Source: Litchfieldella qijiaojingensis
GTDB taxonomy: Bacteria > Pseudomonadota > Gammaproteobacteria > Pseudomonadales > Halomonadaceae
Assembly: GCF_014651875.1 (NCBI RefSeq)
Contig: NZ_BMXS01000013.1
Span: forward strand, 1 to 64,000
Reading direction: 5' to 3'
DNA: 64,000 bases
The notes under the pieces were generated by a model, which saw only the letters and a list, made by a program, of their open reading frames with translations, made no database searches and was not told where the DNA came from. A program made the translations under genes and the position numbers. This document shows, piece after piece, positions 8,224-16,045 of this stretch. Numbering within the stretch: position 1 is the first letter of the stretch; every line of letters starts with the position of its first letter.

Positions 8224-9305
8224 GACTCAGCCCTCCCTTTCGGCATGACGGCTTGATGGGGGTGGGCGTCGGTCCGGGGCTTGCGGCCCCCCTTCGCCAA
8301 CCGGCGCAGCAACGAGGTCTTCAGCAGCTCCGCCTTGCCGGGCGGCGCGATGATCAGGCCGGCGATCCCACGCGGCAGCACCAGTACCGCGACGATGATG
8401 GTCAAGCCCATCAGGATCGGCCAGTGGGTGGTGAGATGCTCGAAGACGAACAGCAGGATCTCGTAGGTGAAGGCGCCGAGGATCGGACCGAAGATGGTGC
8501 CCATACCCCCCAGGATCAGCATCATCAGCACCTCGCCGGAGGTATGCCAGCCGAGCTGGGCCGGGTTGGCGAAACCGTACTGCATGGCGGCCAGCATGCC
8601 GGCTATCGCCGCCATCACCCCGGCGATGACGAAGGCGATCAGCTTGTAGCCGCTGGTGGCATAGCCCAGGGCCTGCATGCGGTGCTCGTTGTCATGGATG
8701 CCGTCGAGCACCTGACCGTAATAGGAGCGGGTCAACCAACGCAGGAACAGGTAGCCGGCCACCAGCACCCCAAGACAGAAGTAGAAGAAGGTGCGCGGAT
8801 CGTCGAGGTTGAGTAACGTCGTTTCGCCCACCGCGAGGCTCGGCCGAAACATGATGAAGACCCCGTCCGTGCCTCCGGTGAAGGGCGAGGTACTGACCAG
8901 GTAGAAGAGCATCTGCCCGAAGGCCAGGGTGGTCATGATGAAGAAGATGCCCTTGGTGCGGATCACCAGTACCCCCACCACCAGCGCTGCCACGGCTGAG
9001 ACCACCATCACCAGTGGCAGCATCCACCACAGCGAGGCGGGGCTGAAATCGGGGCTGGCCAGCGCCAGGGTGTAGGCACCGACGCCGAAGAACAGCGCAT
9101 GGCCCAGGCTCACCAAGCCAACGATGCCCACCAGCAGGTCGAGGCTCATGGCGAACAGCGCCAGGATCAGCATCAGGGTCAGCTTTTCCAGAATGAAGTC
9201 GGACTGGCCGCCGAATACGCTTGCGCCCCACAGGGGAAAGGTCGCGACGATCGCCGTCAGCGCCAGCATGATGAAATAGACGCGCTTGGGATAACTGTGC
9301 AACAT
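8220..9305 (-). CDS. livM: ABC transporter permease, LivM type
   Basis: The protein is 361 aa with about ten hydrophobic segments. The LivM-type core is visible: LLVGIVGLVSLGHALFFGVGAYTLAL near residues 57-82 and GGMGTIFGPILGAF near 265. The C-terminal 40 residues are cationic and cytoplasmic (LLRRLAKGGRKPRTDAHP). It forms the inner-membrane channel with LivH. It starts 10 bp after livH and overlaps livG by 4 bp. Confidence 0.9.
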   Translation of the reverse strand: MLHSYPKRVYFIMLALTAIVATFPLWGASVFGGQSDFILEKLTLMLILALFAMSLDLLVGIVGLVSLGHALFFGVGAYTLALASPDFSPASLWWMLPLVMVVSAVAALVVGVLVIRTKGIFFIMTTLAFGQMLFYLVSTSPFTGGTDGVFIMFRPSLAVGETTLLNLDDPRTFFYFCLGVLVAGYLFLRWLTRSYYGQVLDGIHDNEHRMQALGYATSGYKLIAFVIAGVMAAIAGMLAAMQYGFANPAQLGWHTSGEVLMMLILGGMGTIFGPILGAFTYEILLFVFEHLTTHWPILMGLTIIVAVLVLPRGIAGLIIAPPGKAELLKTSLLRRLAKGGRKPRTDAHPHQAVMPKGRAES

Positions 9306-9315
9306 GACTGCCTCC

Positions 9316-10176
9316 TCAGGCGAAGAGCCCGCGTGGCTTGACCAGCAGCACGGCGGCCATGATCAGGTAGATCACCATGCTGGCGAGACTGGGAATCAGC
9401 ACCGAGCCGAAGGTCTCGGCCATGCCGATCAGGATGGCGCCCCAGAAGGCCCCCTTGATCGAGCCGATACCGCCGATGACCACCACCACGAAACAAGTGA
9501 TGAGGATGCTGTCGCCCATTCCCGGGGCAATGGAGGTCAGCGGTGCCGCGATCATGCCGGCGAAGGCGGTCAGCGCCACCCCGACGCTGAAGATCAGCGT
9601 GAACAGGGTGCGCACGTTGATGCCCAGGCCCTCGACCATGTCGCGGTTCACCGCGCCGGCGCGGATGATGATCCCCAGCCGGGTATGGCGGATCACCCAG
9701 TAGATGGCACCGGCCAGGGCCAGGCAGACCCCCATGACGAACAGACGGTAGACCGAGTACTGCAAGTTATCGGTGAGCTGCAGGCTGGCATCGAAAGGCG
9801 CTGGGACCGGTACGCTGTGCACGTCGCCGCCCCAGATGATGCGCTGTGCCTCGTTGAGGACCAGGATCAGTCCGAAGGTCAGCAGCACCTGATAGAGGTG
9901 ATCGCGCTTGTAAAGCGTATCGAGGAACAGCCGCTCGATGATCAAGCCAAGCACGATGGCAATGGGGATGGCGATCAGGATCGCCAGCCAGAAGTTGCCC
10001 AAGCGCATGGTCAGGTCATAGACCAGGTAGGCTCCGATCATGTACATGGCGCCATGGGCCAGGTTGATGATGCCCATGATGCCGAAGATCAGGGTCAGGC
10101 CGCTGGCGATCAGAAACAGCAGCAGGCCGTACTGCAGCCCGTTGAGGAGCTGCACGCCGAAAAATGTGAGATCCAT
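9316..10176 (-). CDS. livH: ABC transporter permease, LivH type
   Basis: The protein is 286 aa with about eight membrane segments. LivH-family signatures are NGLQYGLLLFLIASGLTLIFG at residues 12-32, MGIINLAHGAMYMIGAY next to it, and IGGIGSIKGAFWGAILIG near 230. A Shine-Dalgarno GGAG lies upstream of the ATG. It follows the binding protein gene by 64 bp and begins the permease part of the operon. Confidence 0.9.
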   Translation of the reverse strand: MDLTFFGVQLLNGLQYGLLLFLIASGLTLIFGIMGIINLAHGAMYMIGAYLVYDLTMRLGNFWLAILIAIPIAIVLGLIIERLFLDTLYKRDHLYQVLLTFGLILVLNEAQRIIWGGDVHSVPVPAPFDASLQLTDNLQYSVYRLFVMGVCLALAGAIYWVIRHTRLGIIIRAGAVNRDMVEGLGINVRTLFTLIFSVGVALTAFAGMIAAPLTSIAPGMGDSILITCFVVVVIGGIGSIKGAFWGAILIGMAETFGSVLIPSLASMVIYLIMAAVLLVKPRGLFA

Positions 10177-10240
10177 GATGATCTCCTCCGCGATGCACGG
10201 GACGGGCCGACCCCGTCCCGGAAGTCAGGGGTTCACCGAA

Positions 10241-11413
10241 TCACATGCGGCAGGCATCGTCCGGCACCTCGAGTTGCTCGTAGGCGACATCGACGACGTC
10301 GTGCTTGCCGTTGCGGATTTCACGCAGGTAGACGTTCTGGATGGGGTGGTGGGAGTCGGAGAACGTCATGGGGCCTCGTGGACTGTTCAAGTGCACCTTG
10401 GAGAACGCCTCGATCAGGGCTTCCTTATCCTCGGTATTACCGTCGACGGCGTACATGGCCTGAGCCAGCATCATGCCGGTGTCATAGCCTTGTACGGCAT
10501 AGGTATCCGGTAGCTCGCCATAGGCCTCCTCATAGGCCTCCACGAAATTGCGGTTGGCCTCGCTCTCGATGGTCTCGGCATAGTGCATGGTGGTCAGCAC
10601 CCCATCCCCGGCATCGCCCAGGGCCGCGATGTTGCCCTCCGTCAAGAAGCCAGAACCGAGCAACGGGATACTGTCCTTGAGGCCCGAAGCGGCGTAGTCA
10701 CGCACAAAGCTGACGCCGCCGCCACCAGCGAAGAAGGTATAGACGGCATCCGGTTTCAGGCTGGCGATCTGCGCCAGGTAGCTCTGGAATTCGGTGCTCG
10801 GGAACGGCACCAGGATCTCTTCGACGATCTCGCCGCCGGCCTCGGTGAAGGCTTGCTCGAAGCCGGCGATATCCTCCTTGCCGCCCGCATAGTCCCAAGT
10901 GATGGTCACGACCTTGCGGTGCCCCTGGTCGTAGGCGACCTTGCCCATCGGGTAGCTGTTCTGCCACATGCTGAAAGAGGTGCGGAAGACGTTGGGCATG
11001 CACAGCTCATTGGTGGCAGCACCCAGCCCGGCATTGGGAATGATGGTGATCGCACCGGTCTGCTTGGCCACCCTCAACATCCCCATGGCCACGCCGGAGT
11101 GCACCGGGCCGATCACGAAATCGACGTTGTCTCCCTTCACCAGACGGCTCATGTTCTGGGGCGCCTTGGAGGGGTTGGCCTCGGAGTCCAATTCCACGAA
11201 TTCGACATCGCGCCCGCCGAGCTGGCCGTCCTGCTGTTCGATGGCCAGTTTCAGGCCATTGGTGATGGCCTCGCCCAAGGCGGTATAGGTACCGGAATAG
11301 GGCAGCAACAGGCCGAGCTTGACGGGGTGTTCATCGGCATTGGCGATACTGGCTGCCAGGACACCGGCACCGACCAGAGAAACGACAGCGGTTTTCTTGA
11401 AGATGTTATTCAT
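10241..11413 (-). CDS. Periplasmic substrate-binding protein of the Liv-type aromatic transporter
   Basis: The protein is 390 aa from the ATG at 11413, preceded at 5 bases by GGTGA; the GTG at 11422 would add three residues and has no better site. A Sec signal peptide of about 26 residues ends in ASIANA. The mature part is a LivK-type binding protein, near-identical in many blocks to the one at 732-1904 (for example TEFQSYLAQIASLKPDAVYT). It is the first gene of the leftward operon binding protein-livH-M-G-F-benE-usp. The ATAC-N7-GTAT operator at 11800-11814 lies 387 bp upstream, which links the operon to BenM/CatM-type control. Confidence 0.9.
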   Translation of the reverse strand: MNNIFKKTAVVSLVGAGVLAASIANADEHPVKLGLLLPYSGTYTALGEAITNGLKLAIEQQDGQLGGRDVEFVELDSEANPSKAPQNMSRLVKGDNVDFVIGPVHSGVAMGMLRVAKQTGAITIIPNAGLGAATNELCMPNVFRTSFSMWQNSYPMGKVAYDQGHRKVVTITWDYAGGKEDIAGFEQAFTEAGGEIVEEILVPFPSTEFQSYLAQIASLKPDAVYTFFAGGGGVSFVRDYAASGLKDSIPLLGSGFLTEGNIAALGDAGDGVLTTMHYAETIESEANRNFVEAYEEAYGELPDTYAVQGYDTGMMLAQAMYAVDGNTEDKEALIEAFSKVHLNSPRGPMTFSDSHHPIQNVYLREIRNGKHDVVDVAYEQLEVPDDACRM

Positions 11414-11535
11414 GTGAGTCACCAGGGTTGAGTCTTATGGTTATGGCAAGGCTCCCCCGACCCATCGCAACCGAGGGAAGCGAGGGAATATGGCTTGCGT
11501 TGCTGGGTCAGGAAGGCGTCGAGAAGAGGATGCGA

Positions 11536-11646
11536 TCAGGCTTCGGCATCCAATGGTTCGTCGAGATGCGGATCGCACTCTTTGCCGGCGTGGAAAACAG
11601 CCTGGATGTCTGAGGGTTCGAAGTACTGGTTGACGGTCATGCTCAT
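11536..11646 (-). pseudogene. 36-codon reading frame, possible catA 5' remnant
   Basis: The frame starts ATG at 11646 (MSMTVNQYFEPSDIQAVF) with GAGG 2-5 bases upstream and stops at 11536. The 18-base leader ATAACGACAACGATGAGG just before it is identical to the leader before catA (18470s). The start MTV plus the DIQA(V)F segment resembles CatA N-termini, after which similarity stops. It may be a truncated catA, or a small translated leader of the transport operon. Evidence is short and could be coincidental apart from the identical 18-mer. Confidence 0.4.
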
Positions 11647-11774
11647 TGCCTCATCGTTGTCGTTATACCTGCATCAAGTCCTGGAAAGACGTGGCAGGGG
11701 CTCGTCCTGAGTCCGGGTCGTGGACGATATGTTTCCGTCTCTGGAGATGATTCTGGCGGCCGAGGCAAGCTGTC

Positions 11775-11814
11775 ACCAATATCGTTTGAGTTCGCCACCA
11801 TACCTGAGAGGTAT
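11775..11814. promoter_or_regulatory. BenM/CatM-type operator upstream of the transport operon
   Basis: ATACCTGAGAGGTAT at 11800-11814 fits ATAC-N7-GTAT, the consensus recognised by the LysR regulators BenM and CatM. The 25 bases to its left (ACCAATATCGTTTGAG...) match the region beside the catR operator with few differences. The orientation is the same as at catR/catB, so the promoter it controls should fire leftwards to the binding-protein-livHMGF-benE-usp operon. Confidence 0.75.
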
Positions 11815-11838
11815 CATCGCCATTCCGAGCTACTTTGA

Positions 11839-11900
11839 TTTGCGGCATTTCAGGGAACTCGTTTGTCGTCCGACTCCCCCTCAACAACTCCCGACTTTCT
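11839..11900 (+). pseudogene. Possible decayed 5' end of a LysR (catR-like) gene
   Basis: The reading GAT TTG CGG CAT TTC AGG gives DLRHFR, the usual second-to-seventh residues of CatR/BenM proteins (catR here starts MELRHLRYF). The next bases align with catR (TTTGTCGTC against TGCGTCGTC) after a one-base insertion that shifts the frame. It sits beside an operator in the same relative position as catR. No ATG or continuing domain is present, so if real it is a dead fragment. Confidence 0.35.
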
Positions 11901-12131
11901 CCAATGCAATCATGCAGATACACAGGCGCTTCCGGAGCGGAATCAGTGTTGGGGCTGTGTGCGCCCTCCGATCAAGGCGATATACCTGGCCTGTCGGCAG
12001 CGATCAGACAGGGAACGGTCATGTATTTCGACGGATCTGCACCTCTCCGGCATCGATGACCTCTGACAAATCGGCGTTATCGACAGGCCATTTTTCGACA
12101 AAAGAATAATGCTGCTAGCGTCTCATAGACG

Positions 12132-12166
12132 AAAAAAAGCCCGTACTGCCTGAGGCGAGTACGGGC
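12132..12166 (-). terminator. Rho-independent terminator of the cat-ben operon
   Basis: On the minus strand the stem GCCCGTACT / AGTACGGGC (9 bp, 12166-12158 and 12147-12139) is followed by seven T (12138-12132). It lies 83 bp after the stop of the last gene, benE, and fits a strong intrinsic terminator. Confidence 0.9.
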
Positions 12167-12248
12167 AAGGAGGATTTCGGTTCAGTGCTCGATGCAGCGA
12201 CTGGAAAGCGCGACCAACACAAAACCTGCGCTGCTCAACATGAGATCA

Positions 12249-13484
12249 TCAATTCGCCAACGGTTTTCTTTCCAGGATGAATTCGAAGTCCTTGGTTTCA
12301 AAAATCAGCGAGACGAAGACGCCCAGTACCAGGGCCCAGAAGGAAGAGCCGATCCCCAGGATCTGCAGGCCGGAAGCAGCGATCAGGAAGGAGAACAACC
12401 CGCCCATCTCGTGCTTGCCCGAGAACGCCATATGCATTGCGGAGGTGATTACACGGAGCAGGGCCAGACCGGCGATGATGGCGATGAAGTAGCCCGGCAT
12501 GGCTTCGATCAGGCTGACCACAAAGCCATAGAAGGGGGCACCCACCACGAAGATGGCCCCGGCGATCACCGCCGCCACCCAGCGTTTGTCACGGTGACCC
12601 GCCTCCGGCGAGGAACAGATGCCGGTCATCGGCGCCGCGATGCAGGTGCTGTGCAGGTTGAAGAAGGCGGAGATCATGGTGCCTAAGCCGCCCACGGCGG
12701 TGATGGCGTTGGCCGGCACCTCCTTGTAGCCCATGCCTTTGACCAGGCCCACACCAGCGGGTGTCTCCATCCCCACCAGGATGAGGGCCAGCGGCAGCCC
12801 ATAGGCCAGGAAGGCGTTTAGGGTGAACTCTGGCACGATGAACTCGGGGAAGGTCACCGAGAACTCCACACCGGAGAAGTCGACGCCGGAGTAGGCCATG
12901 TAGGCGATACCGGCCAACATGGCAACGATCAGCGGCGGTATCTTGCGAAGCAGACGCGCCGACAGGAAGAAGGCAAGGATCATGATGGCCGCCGGCAGCA
13001 TGGCGTTTTCCAGCGGTGCCACCATGTTGAGCCCGAACTTGAGCAGGATGCCGGCGACCATGCCCATGACGATGGGCATGGGGATCAATTTCATCACGAT
13101 GCCCATCACCCCGGCCAGACCGGCCACCAGGGAGATGGCACCAGCAATCAGGGTCGCCCCCAGGGCAGCCTCGAGCCCCACGACAGGAATGATCGCCGCA
13201 AACAGCAACGCCCCGGGAATGGAGTTGGCCATGGGCAGGGGCAGCCGATAGTACGCAGGCATGAAGAGGCCGAAGAGGCCGTTGATCATCAGGTAGCTGA
13301 TGACCCAGATCATGATGAAGTGGGAATCGAGCCCCGCGGCGGTCCCGGCACTGATATGGATGATGCCGGCGCTGAGGCCGAAGATGCCAGCGACGATACC
13401 CGCGCTGACGTTATCGACGTTGAGATCTCTGACGAAGTCAGAGGGCGCATGCCGGAGGCTCACGCCTTTCTCGATATGTTTCAC
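12249..13484 (-). CDS. benE: BenE-family benzoate:proton symporter at the end of the ben operon
   Basis: The protein is 411 aa from a GTG at 13484 (VKHIEKGVSLRHAPSDFV), with TGGAG 6 bases upstream. A longer frame from 13670 would read through the palindromic repeat and is unlikely. It has about 11-12 membrane segments, and the family motifs MANSIPGALLFAAIIPVVGLE and FFNLHSTCIAAPMTGICSSP are clear. It imports benzoate for BenABCD. It is the last gene before the terminator at 12132-12166. It differs strongly from the BenE at 5489-6694, so the two are not a recent duplication. Confidence 0.88.
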   Translation of the reverse strand: MKHIEKGVSLRHAPSDFVRDLNVDNVSAGIVAGIFGLSAGIIHISAGTAAGLDSHFIMIWVISYLMINGLFGLFMPAYYRLPLPMANSIPGALLFAAIIPVVGLEAALGATLIAGAISLVAGLAGVMGIVMKLIPMPIVMGMVAGILLKFGLNMVAPLENAMLPAAIMILAFFLSARLLRKIPPLIVAMLAGIAYMAYSGVDFSGVEFSVTFPEFIVPEFTLNAFLAYGLPLALILVGMETPAGVGLVKGMGYKEVPANAITAVGGLGTMISAFFNLHSTCIAAPMTGICSSPEAGHRDKRWVAAVIAGAIFVVGAPFYGFVVSLIEAMPGYFIAIIAGLALLRVITSAMHMAFSGKHEMGGLFSFLIAASGLQILGIGSSFWALVLGVFVSLIFETKDFEFILERKPLAN

Positions 13485-13549
13485 GGTGTGCTCCAGGGGA
13501 ATTGTTGTCTTTGGAATCGTCTTTGCTTCGTTGGGTGCGGTAGGGCTGC

Positions 13550-13660
13550 CCGGGAGCAGGCCTCCGGAAGGCCGGCCCCGCGCGAAGGCGCTGTAAACCC
13601 TTCCCTGGGCGCTACATTCGCCATCCATGGCGAATGACCTTCGCTGCGACCTGCTCCCGG
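13550..13660. repeat. Palindromic dispersed repeat, copy 2
   Basis: This copy lies between benD and benE. Outer arms are CCGGGAGCAGG (13550-13560) and CCTGCTCCCGG (13650-13660); inner dyad is CATTCGCCAT / ATGGCGAATG (about 13615-13636). Relative to copy 1 at 3556-3650 it carries about 16 extra bases after the left arm. Changes in the outer stem (G/C to A/T) and inner stem (T/A to C/G) are compensated on the partner arm. Confidence 0.85.
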
Positions 13661-13694
13661 TGCCACTCACTCATCAGTGGGTTGGAAAGATACG

Positions 13695-14474
13695 TTAGCC
13701 AAGGTCGCCGCCCGCCACCGGCACCACCGTACCGGTGATATAAGTGGAGTCGTCGGAGGCCAGGAACAGGATCGGGCCGACCTGCTCGTCGAGGGTGCCG
13801 TAGCGCCCCATGAAACTGGAGGCCTTGGTCTGGTCGATCAGCGTCTGGTACCAGGCCTTCTCCTGCTCGGTCGGCTCGGCATCGTTGCGCGGCGTCTTGC
13901 GCGGTGGCGCTTCGGTGCCGCCCGGCGCCGTGGCATTGACGCGGATGCCATGCCCGGCGTACTCGAAGGCCAGCGCCACGGTCATGGCGTTGACCCCGCC
14001 CTTGGCCGCGGCATAAGGCACGCGCATCAGGCCACGGGTGGCCACCGACGAGACATTGACGATATTGCCTTTCGACTCCAGCAGGTGCGGCAGTGCCGCC
14101 CGGCAGCACCATAGGGTCGGGAACAGCGAGCGACGCACCTCGGCCTCGATCTGTTCCGGTTGGTAGTGTTCATACGGCTGGGCCCAGATGGTGCCACCGA
14201 CATTGTTGATCAGGATGTCGATGCGGCCGAAGTTCTCATGGACCTGGTTCATGACCTGCTCGGCGCCTTCCCAAGTTTCCAGGTCGGCCTGCAGGGCGAT
14301 GGCCTCCACCCCCTGCTCCTTGAGTTTGGCGACCACGTCCTGGACATAGTCGGCGCGATCCACCAGCGCCAGGCGTGCGCCCTCCGCTGCCGCGCGTTCG
14401 GCGACACGCTGCCCGATGCCCTGGGCGGCGCCGGTGATCACCATTACCTTGTCAGCAAAGCGAGTCATGCTCAT
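13695..14474 (-). CDS. benD: Benzoate cis-diol dehydrogenase (short-chain dehydrogenase)
   Basis: The protein is 259 aa from the ATG at 14474, with GGGGAGG just upstream and a 4-bp ATGA overlap with the benC stop. SDR features are the TGxxxGIG nucleotide loop (ITGAAQGIGQRVAERAA), NNVG, and the catalytic Y-x3-K (VPYAAAKGG) with a preceding Ser (VNVSSVA). BenD oxidises 1,6-dihydroxycyclohexa-2,4-diene-1-carboxylate to catechol with loss of CO2 and reduction of NAD. Position directly after benABC supports this assignment. Confidence 0.93.
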   Translation of the reverse strand: MSMTRFADKVMVITGAAQGIGQRVAERAAAEGARLALVDRADYVQDVVAKLKEQGVEAIALQADLETWEGAEQVMNQVHENFGRIDILINNVGGTIWAQPYEHYQPEQIEAEVRRSLFPTLWCCRAALPHLLESKGNIVNVSSVATRGLMRVPYAAAKGGVNAMTVALAFEYAGHGIRVNATAPGGTEAPPRKTPRNDAEPTEQEKAWYQTLIDQTKASSFMGRYGTLDEQVGPILFLASDDSTYITGTVVPVAGGDLG

Positions 14475-15499
14475 GCCGCCTCCCCGGGCGCCTGATTGGG
14501 GGTGAATTTCTCGTAGTGGAAGCTCTGCGGCACGATGCCCTCGTCGTCGAAGTGACGCAGCACCGCATCGACCATCGGGGGCGGCCCGCACAGGTAGACA
14601 TCCACGTCGCCGTCGTGCATCACCTCGGCATCCATGTGATGCGTCACATAGCCCTTGCGCGGATTGCGGCTACCTTCGTCCACCACCACGGTGGTGTACG
14701 TGAAGGTCGGCAGCTGCTCGACGAAGGCGTCCAGGGCATCCACCTTGACCAGATGGTCGTCCTTGTTGACGCCATAGATCAGGTGTACCGGCTGATCGCA
14801 CCCCTTCTCCACCAACTGCTCGAGCATGGAGAGGAAAGGCGCCAGCCCGGTACCGCCGGCCAGCATCAGCATGGGGCGTTTCACATCGCGCAGGTAGAAG
14901 CTGCCCATCGGTCCGGTCAGGCTCAGGCGATCGCCCACGGCGGCACGTTGGGTGAGGTAGCCGCTCATCACGCCGCCCGGAATGTTGCGGATCAGGAAGG
15001 TGGCACGCTGTTCCCCCGGCTTGGAGCTGAAGGAATAGGAACGGTGCTGATCGCTGCCCGGCACGTCGATGTGGATGTACTGGCCGGGCAGGAAGGTCAG
15101 CTCGGCGTCATCATTCAGATCCACGGCCAGCTCGATGCTGTCCTCGGAGAGTTGCTCGACCACGGCCACGGTGCCTTCGATCTTGCCCACCGCTGTCTTG
15201 CACAGAGTGGAAGCCACCGGCACCTGGATGACGCAGTCCGAGGACGGCACCATCTGGCAGGTCAATACCTGCCCTTCGGCGGCTTCCTCATCGGAGAGCG
15301 CGTCTTCCAGGTAGTCATCGCCCATGTCGAAGGCGCCCTGTTCGCAGTGTCCCTTGCAGGTGCCGCAGACACCGTCGGAGCAGTCCATCGGCAGATTGAC
15401 CTTCTGCCGGTAGGCGGCATCGAGAACCGTCTCACCTTCCTTGCAGCCGATGAAACGGGTGACGCCGTCCTCGAAGTTGAGGGCAATGGTGTAGCTCAT
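14471..15499 (-). CDS. benC: Benzoate 1,2-dioxygenase electron-transfer component
   Basis: The protein is 342 aa. It starts with a plant-type [2Fe-2S] ferredoxin domain (cluster ligands in CSDGVCGTCKGHC and a later Cys near residue 80), then an FAD domain with RSYSFSS (about residues 150-156) and an NADH domain with MLAGGTGLAPFLSML and the C-terminal YLCGPPPMVDAV. BenC passes electrons from NADH to the BenAB oxygenase. It lies 23 bp after benB. Confidence 0.94.
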   Translation of the reverse strand: MSYTIALNFEDGVTRFIGCKEGETVLDAAYRQKVNLPMDCSDGVCGTCKGHCEQGAFDMGDDYLEDALSDEEAAEGQVLTCQMVPSSDCVIQVPVASTLCKTAVGKIEGTVAVVEQLSEDSIELAVDLNDDAELTFLPGQYIHIDVPGSDQHRSYSFSSKPGEQRATFLIRNIPGGVMSGYLTQRAAVGDRLSLTGPMGSFYLRDVKRPMLMLAGGTGLAPFLSMLEQLVEKGCDQPVHLIYGVNKDDHLVKVDALDAFVEQLPTFTYTTVVVDEGSRNPRKGYVTHHMDAEVMHDGDVDVYLCGPPPMVDAVLRHFDDEGIVPQSFHYEKFTPNQAPGEAA

Positions 15500-15522
15500 G
15501 GTCGTTCTCCTCCCGCACCGAG

Positions 15523-16011
15523 TCAGACGTGGTAGACGTCGATGACCTGGTGGATGTAGTCGTTGTTCAGCACTACTTTCTTGCTAGTGATCAGCGGGCT
15601 TTCCCCCGACACGTCCAGGGTGTAGAAGGAGGTGCCGAAGTAGCTGTCGGTCTGCTTGTAGCGGTGACTCAAGGTATGCCAGTTGAAGCGCAACTCGATC
15701 TTGTCGCTGTCCTGGCTCAGCACCTCCAGGTTGCTGATCTGGTGGGTGGTGCGCGGCTCAGGTGTGCTCGCCCCGCTACGCTCGGTCTTGATTCGGTAGA
15801 CCCGGTCCTCCAGCCCCTCGCGGCTCGGGTAGTAGACCAGCGAGATCTCTGACTGAGGGTCACGGGTCAACTGGTCGTCGTCGTCCCAGGCCGGCATCCA
15901 GAACACCGCGTCCTGGCGATAGCACTGAAGCCATTCGTCCCACTGACGATCGTCGAGCAGCCGCGCCTCGCGATAGATGAAGGCCTGGATGTCGTGATAG
16001 GCGATACTCAT
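15523..16011 (-). CDS. benB: Benzoate 1,2-dioxygenase small (beta) subunit
   Basis: The protein is 162 aa from the ATG at 16011, preceded by AGGAGGAGA; a start at 16032 would add seven residues with no better site. It is a ring-hydroxylating dioxygenase beta subunit of the SnoaL-like cone fold (YHDIQAFIYREARLLDDRQW, FWMPAWDDDD). The beta subunit supports the alpha3beta3 assembly and has no metal ligands of its own. It follows benA by 34 bp. Confidence 0.93.
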   Translation of the reverse strand: MSIAYHDIQAFIYREARLLDDRQWDEWLQCYRQDAVFWMPAWDDDDQLTRDPQSEISLVYYPSREGLEDRVYRIKTERSGASTPEPRTTHQISNLEVLSQDSDKIELRFNWHTLSHRYKQTDSYFGTSFYTLDVSGESPLITSKKVVLNNDYIHQVIDVYHV

Positions 16012-16045
16012 GTCGTCTCCTCCTCTTTTCACAACCGCTTGGCGC

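Larger units (their letters stand above)
11414..12248. other. Long intergenic region upstream of the transport operon with decayed cat-locus remnants
   Basis: This 835-bp gap has no full-length gene. From right to left it holds the cat-ben terminator (12132-12166), a stretch resembling the start of a LysR gene (about 11839-11875), the ATAC-N7-GTAT operator with a 40-bp block shared with the catR/catB promoter (11775-11814), and a 36-codon reading frame with a CatA-like RBS leader (11536-11646). I read it as a decayed duplicate of a catR-catA locus whose promoter was kept to drive the transport operon. Confidence 0.5.

Noticed and set aside
13485-13670. N-terminal extension of benE back to 13670
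   Set aside because: The extra 62 residues would be encoded by the palindromic repeat and by non-membrane sequence; the GTG at 13484 has a good ribosome binding site and gives the family length.
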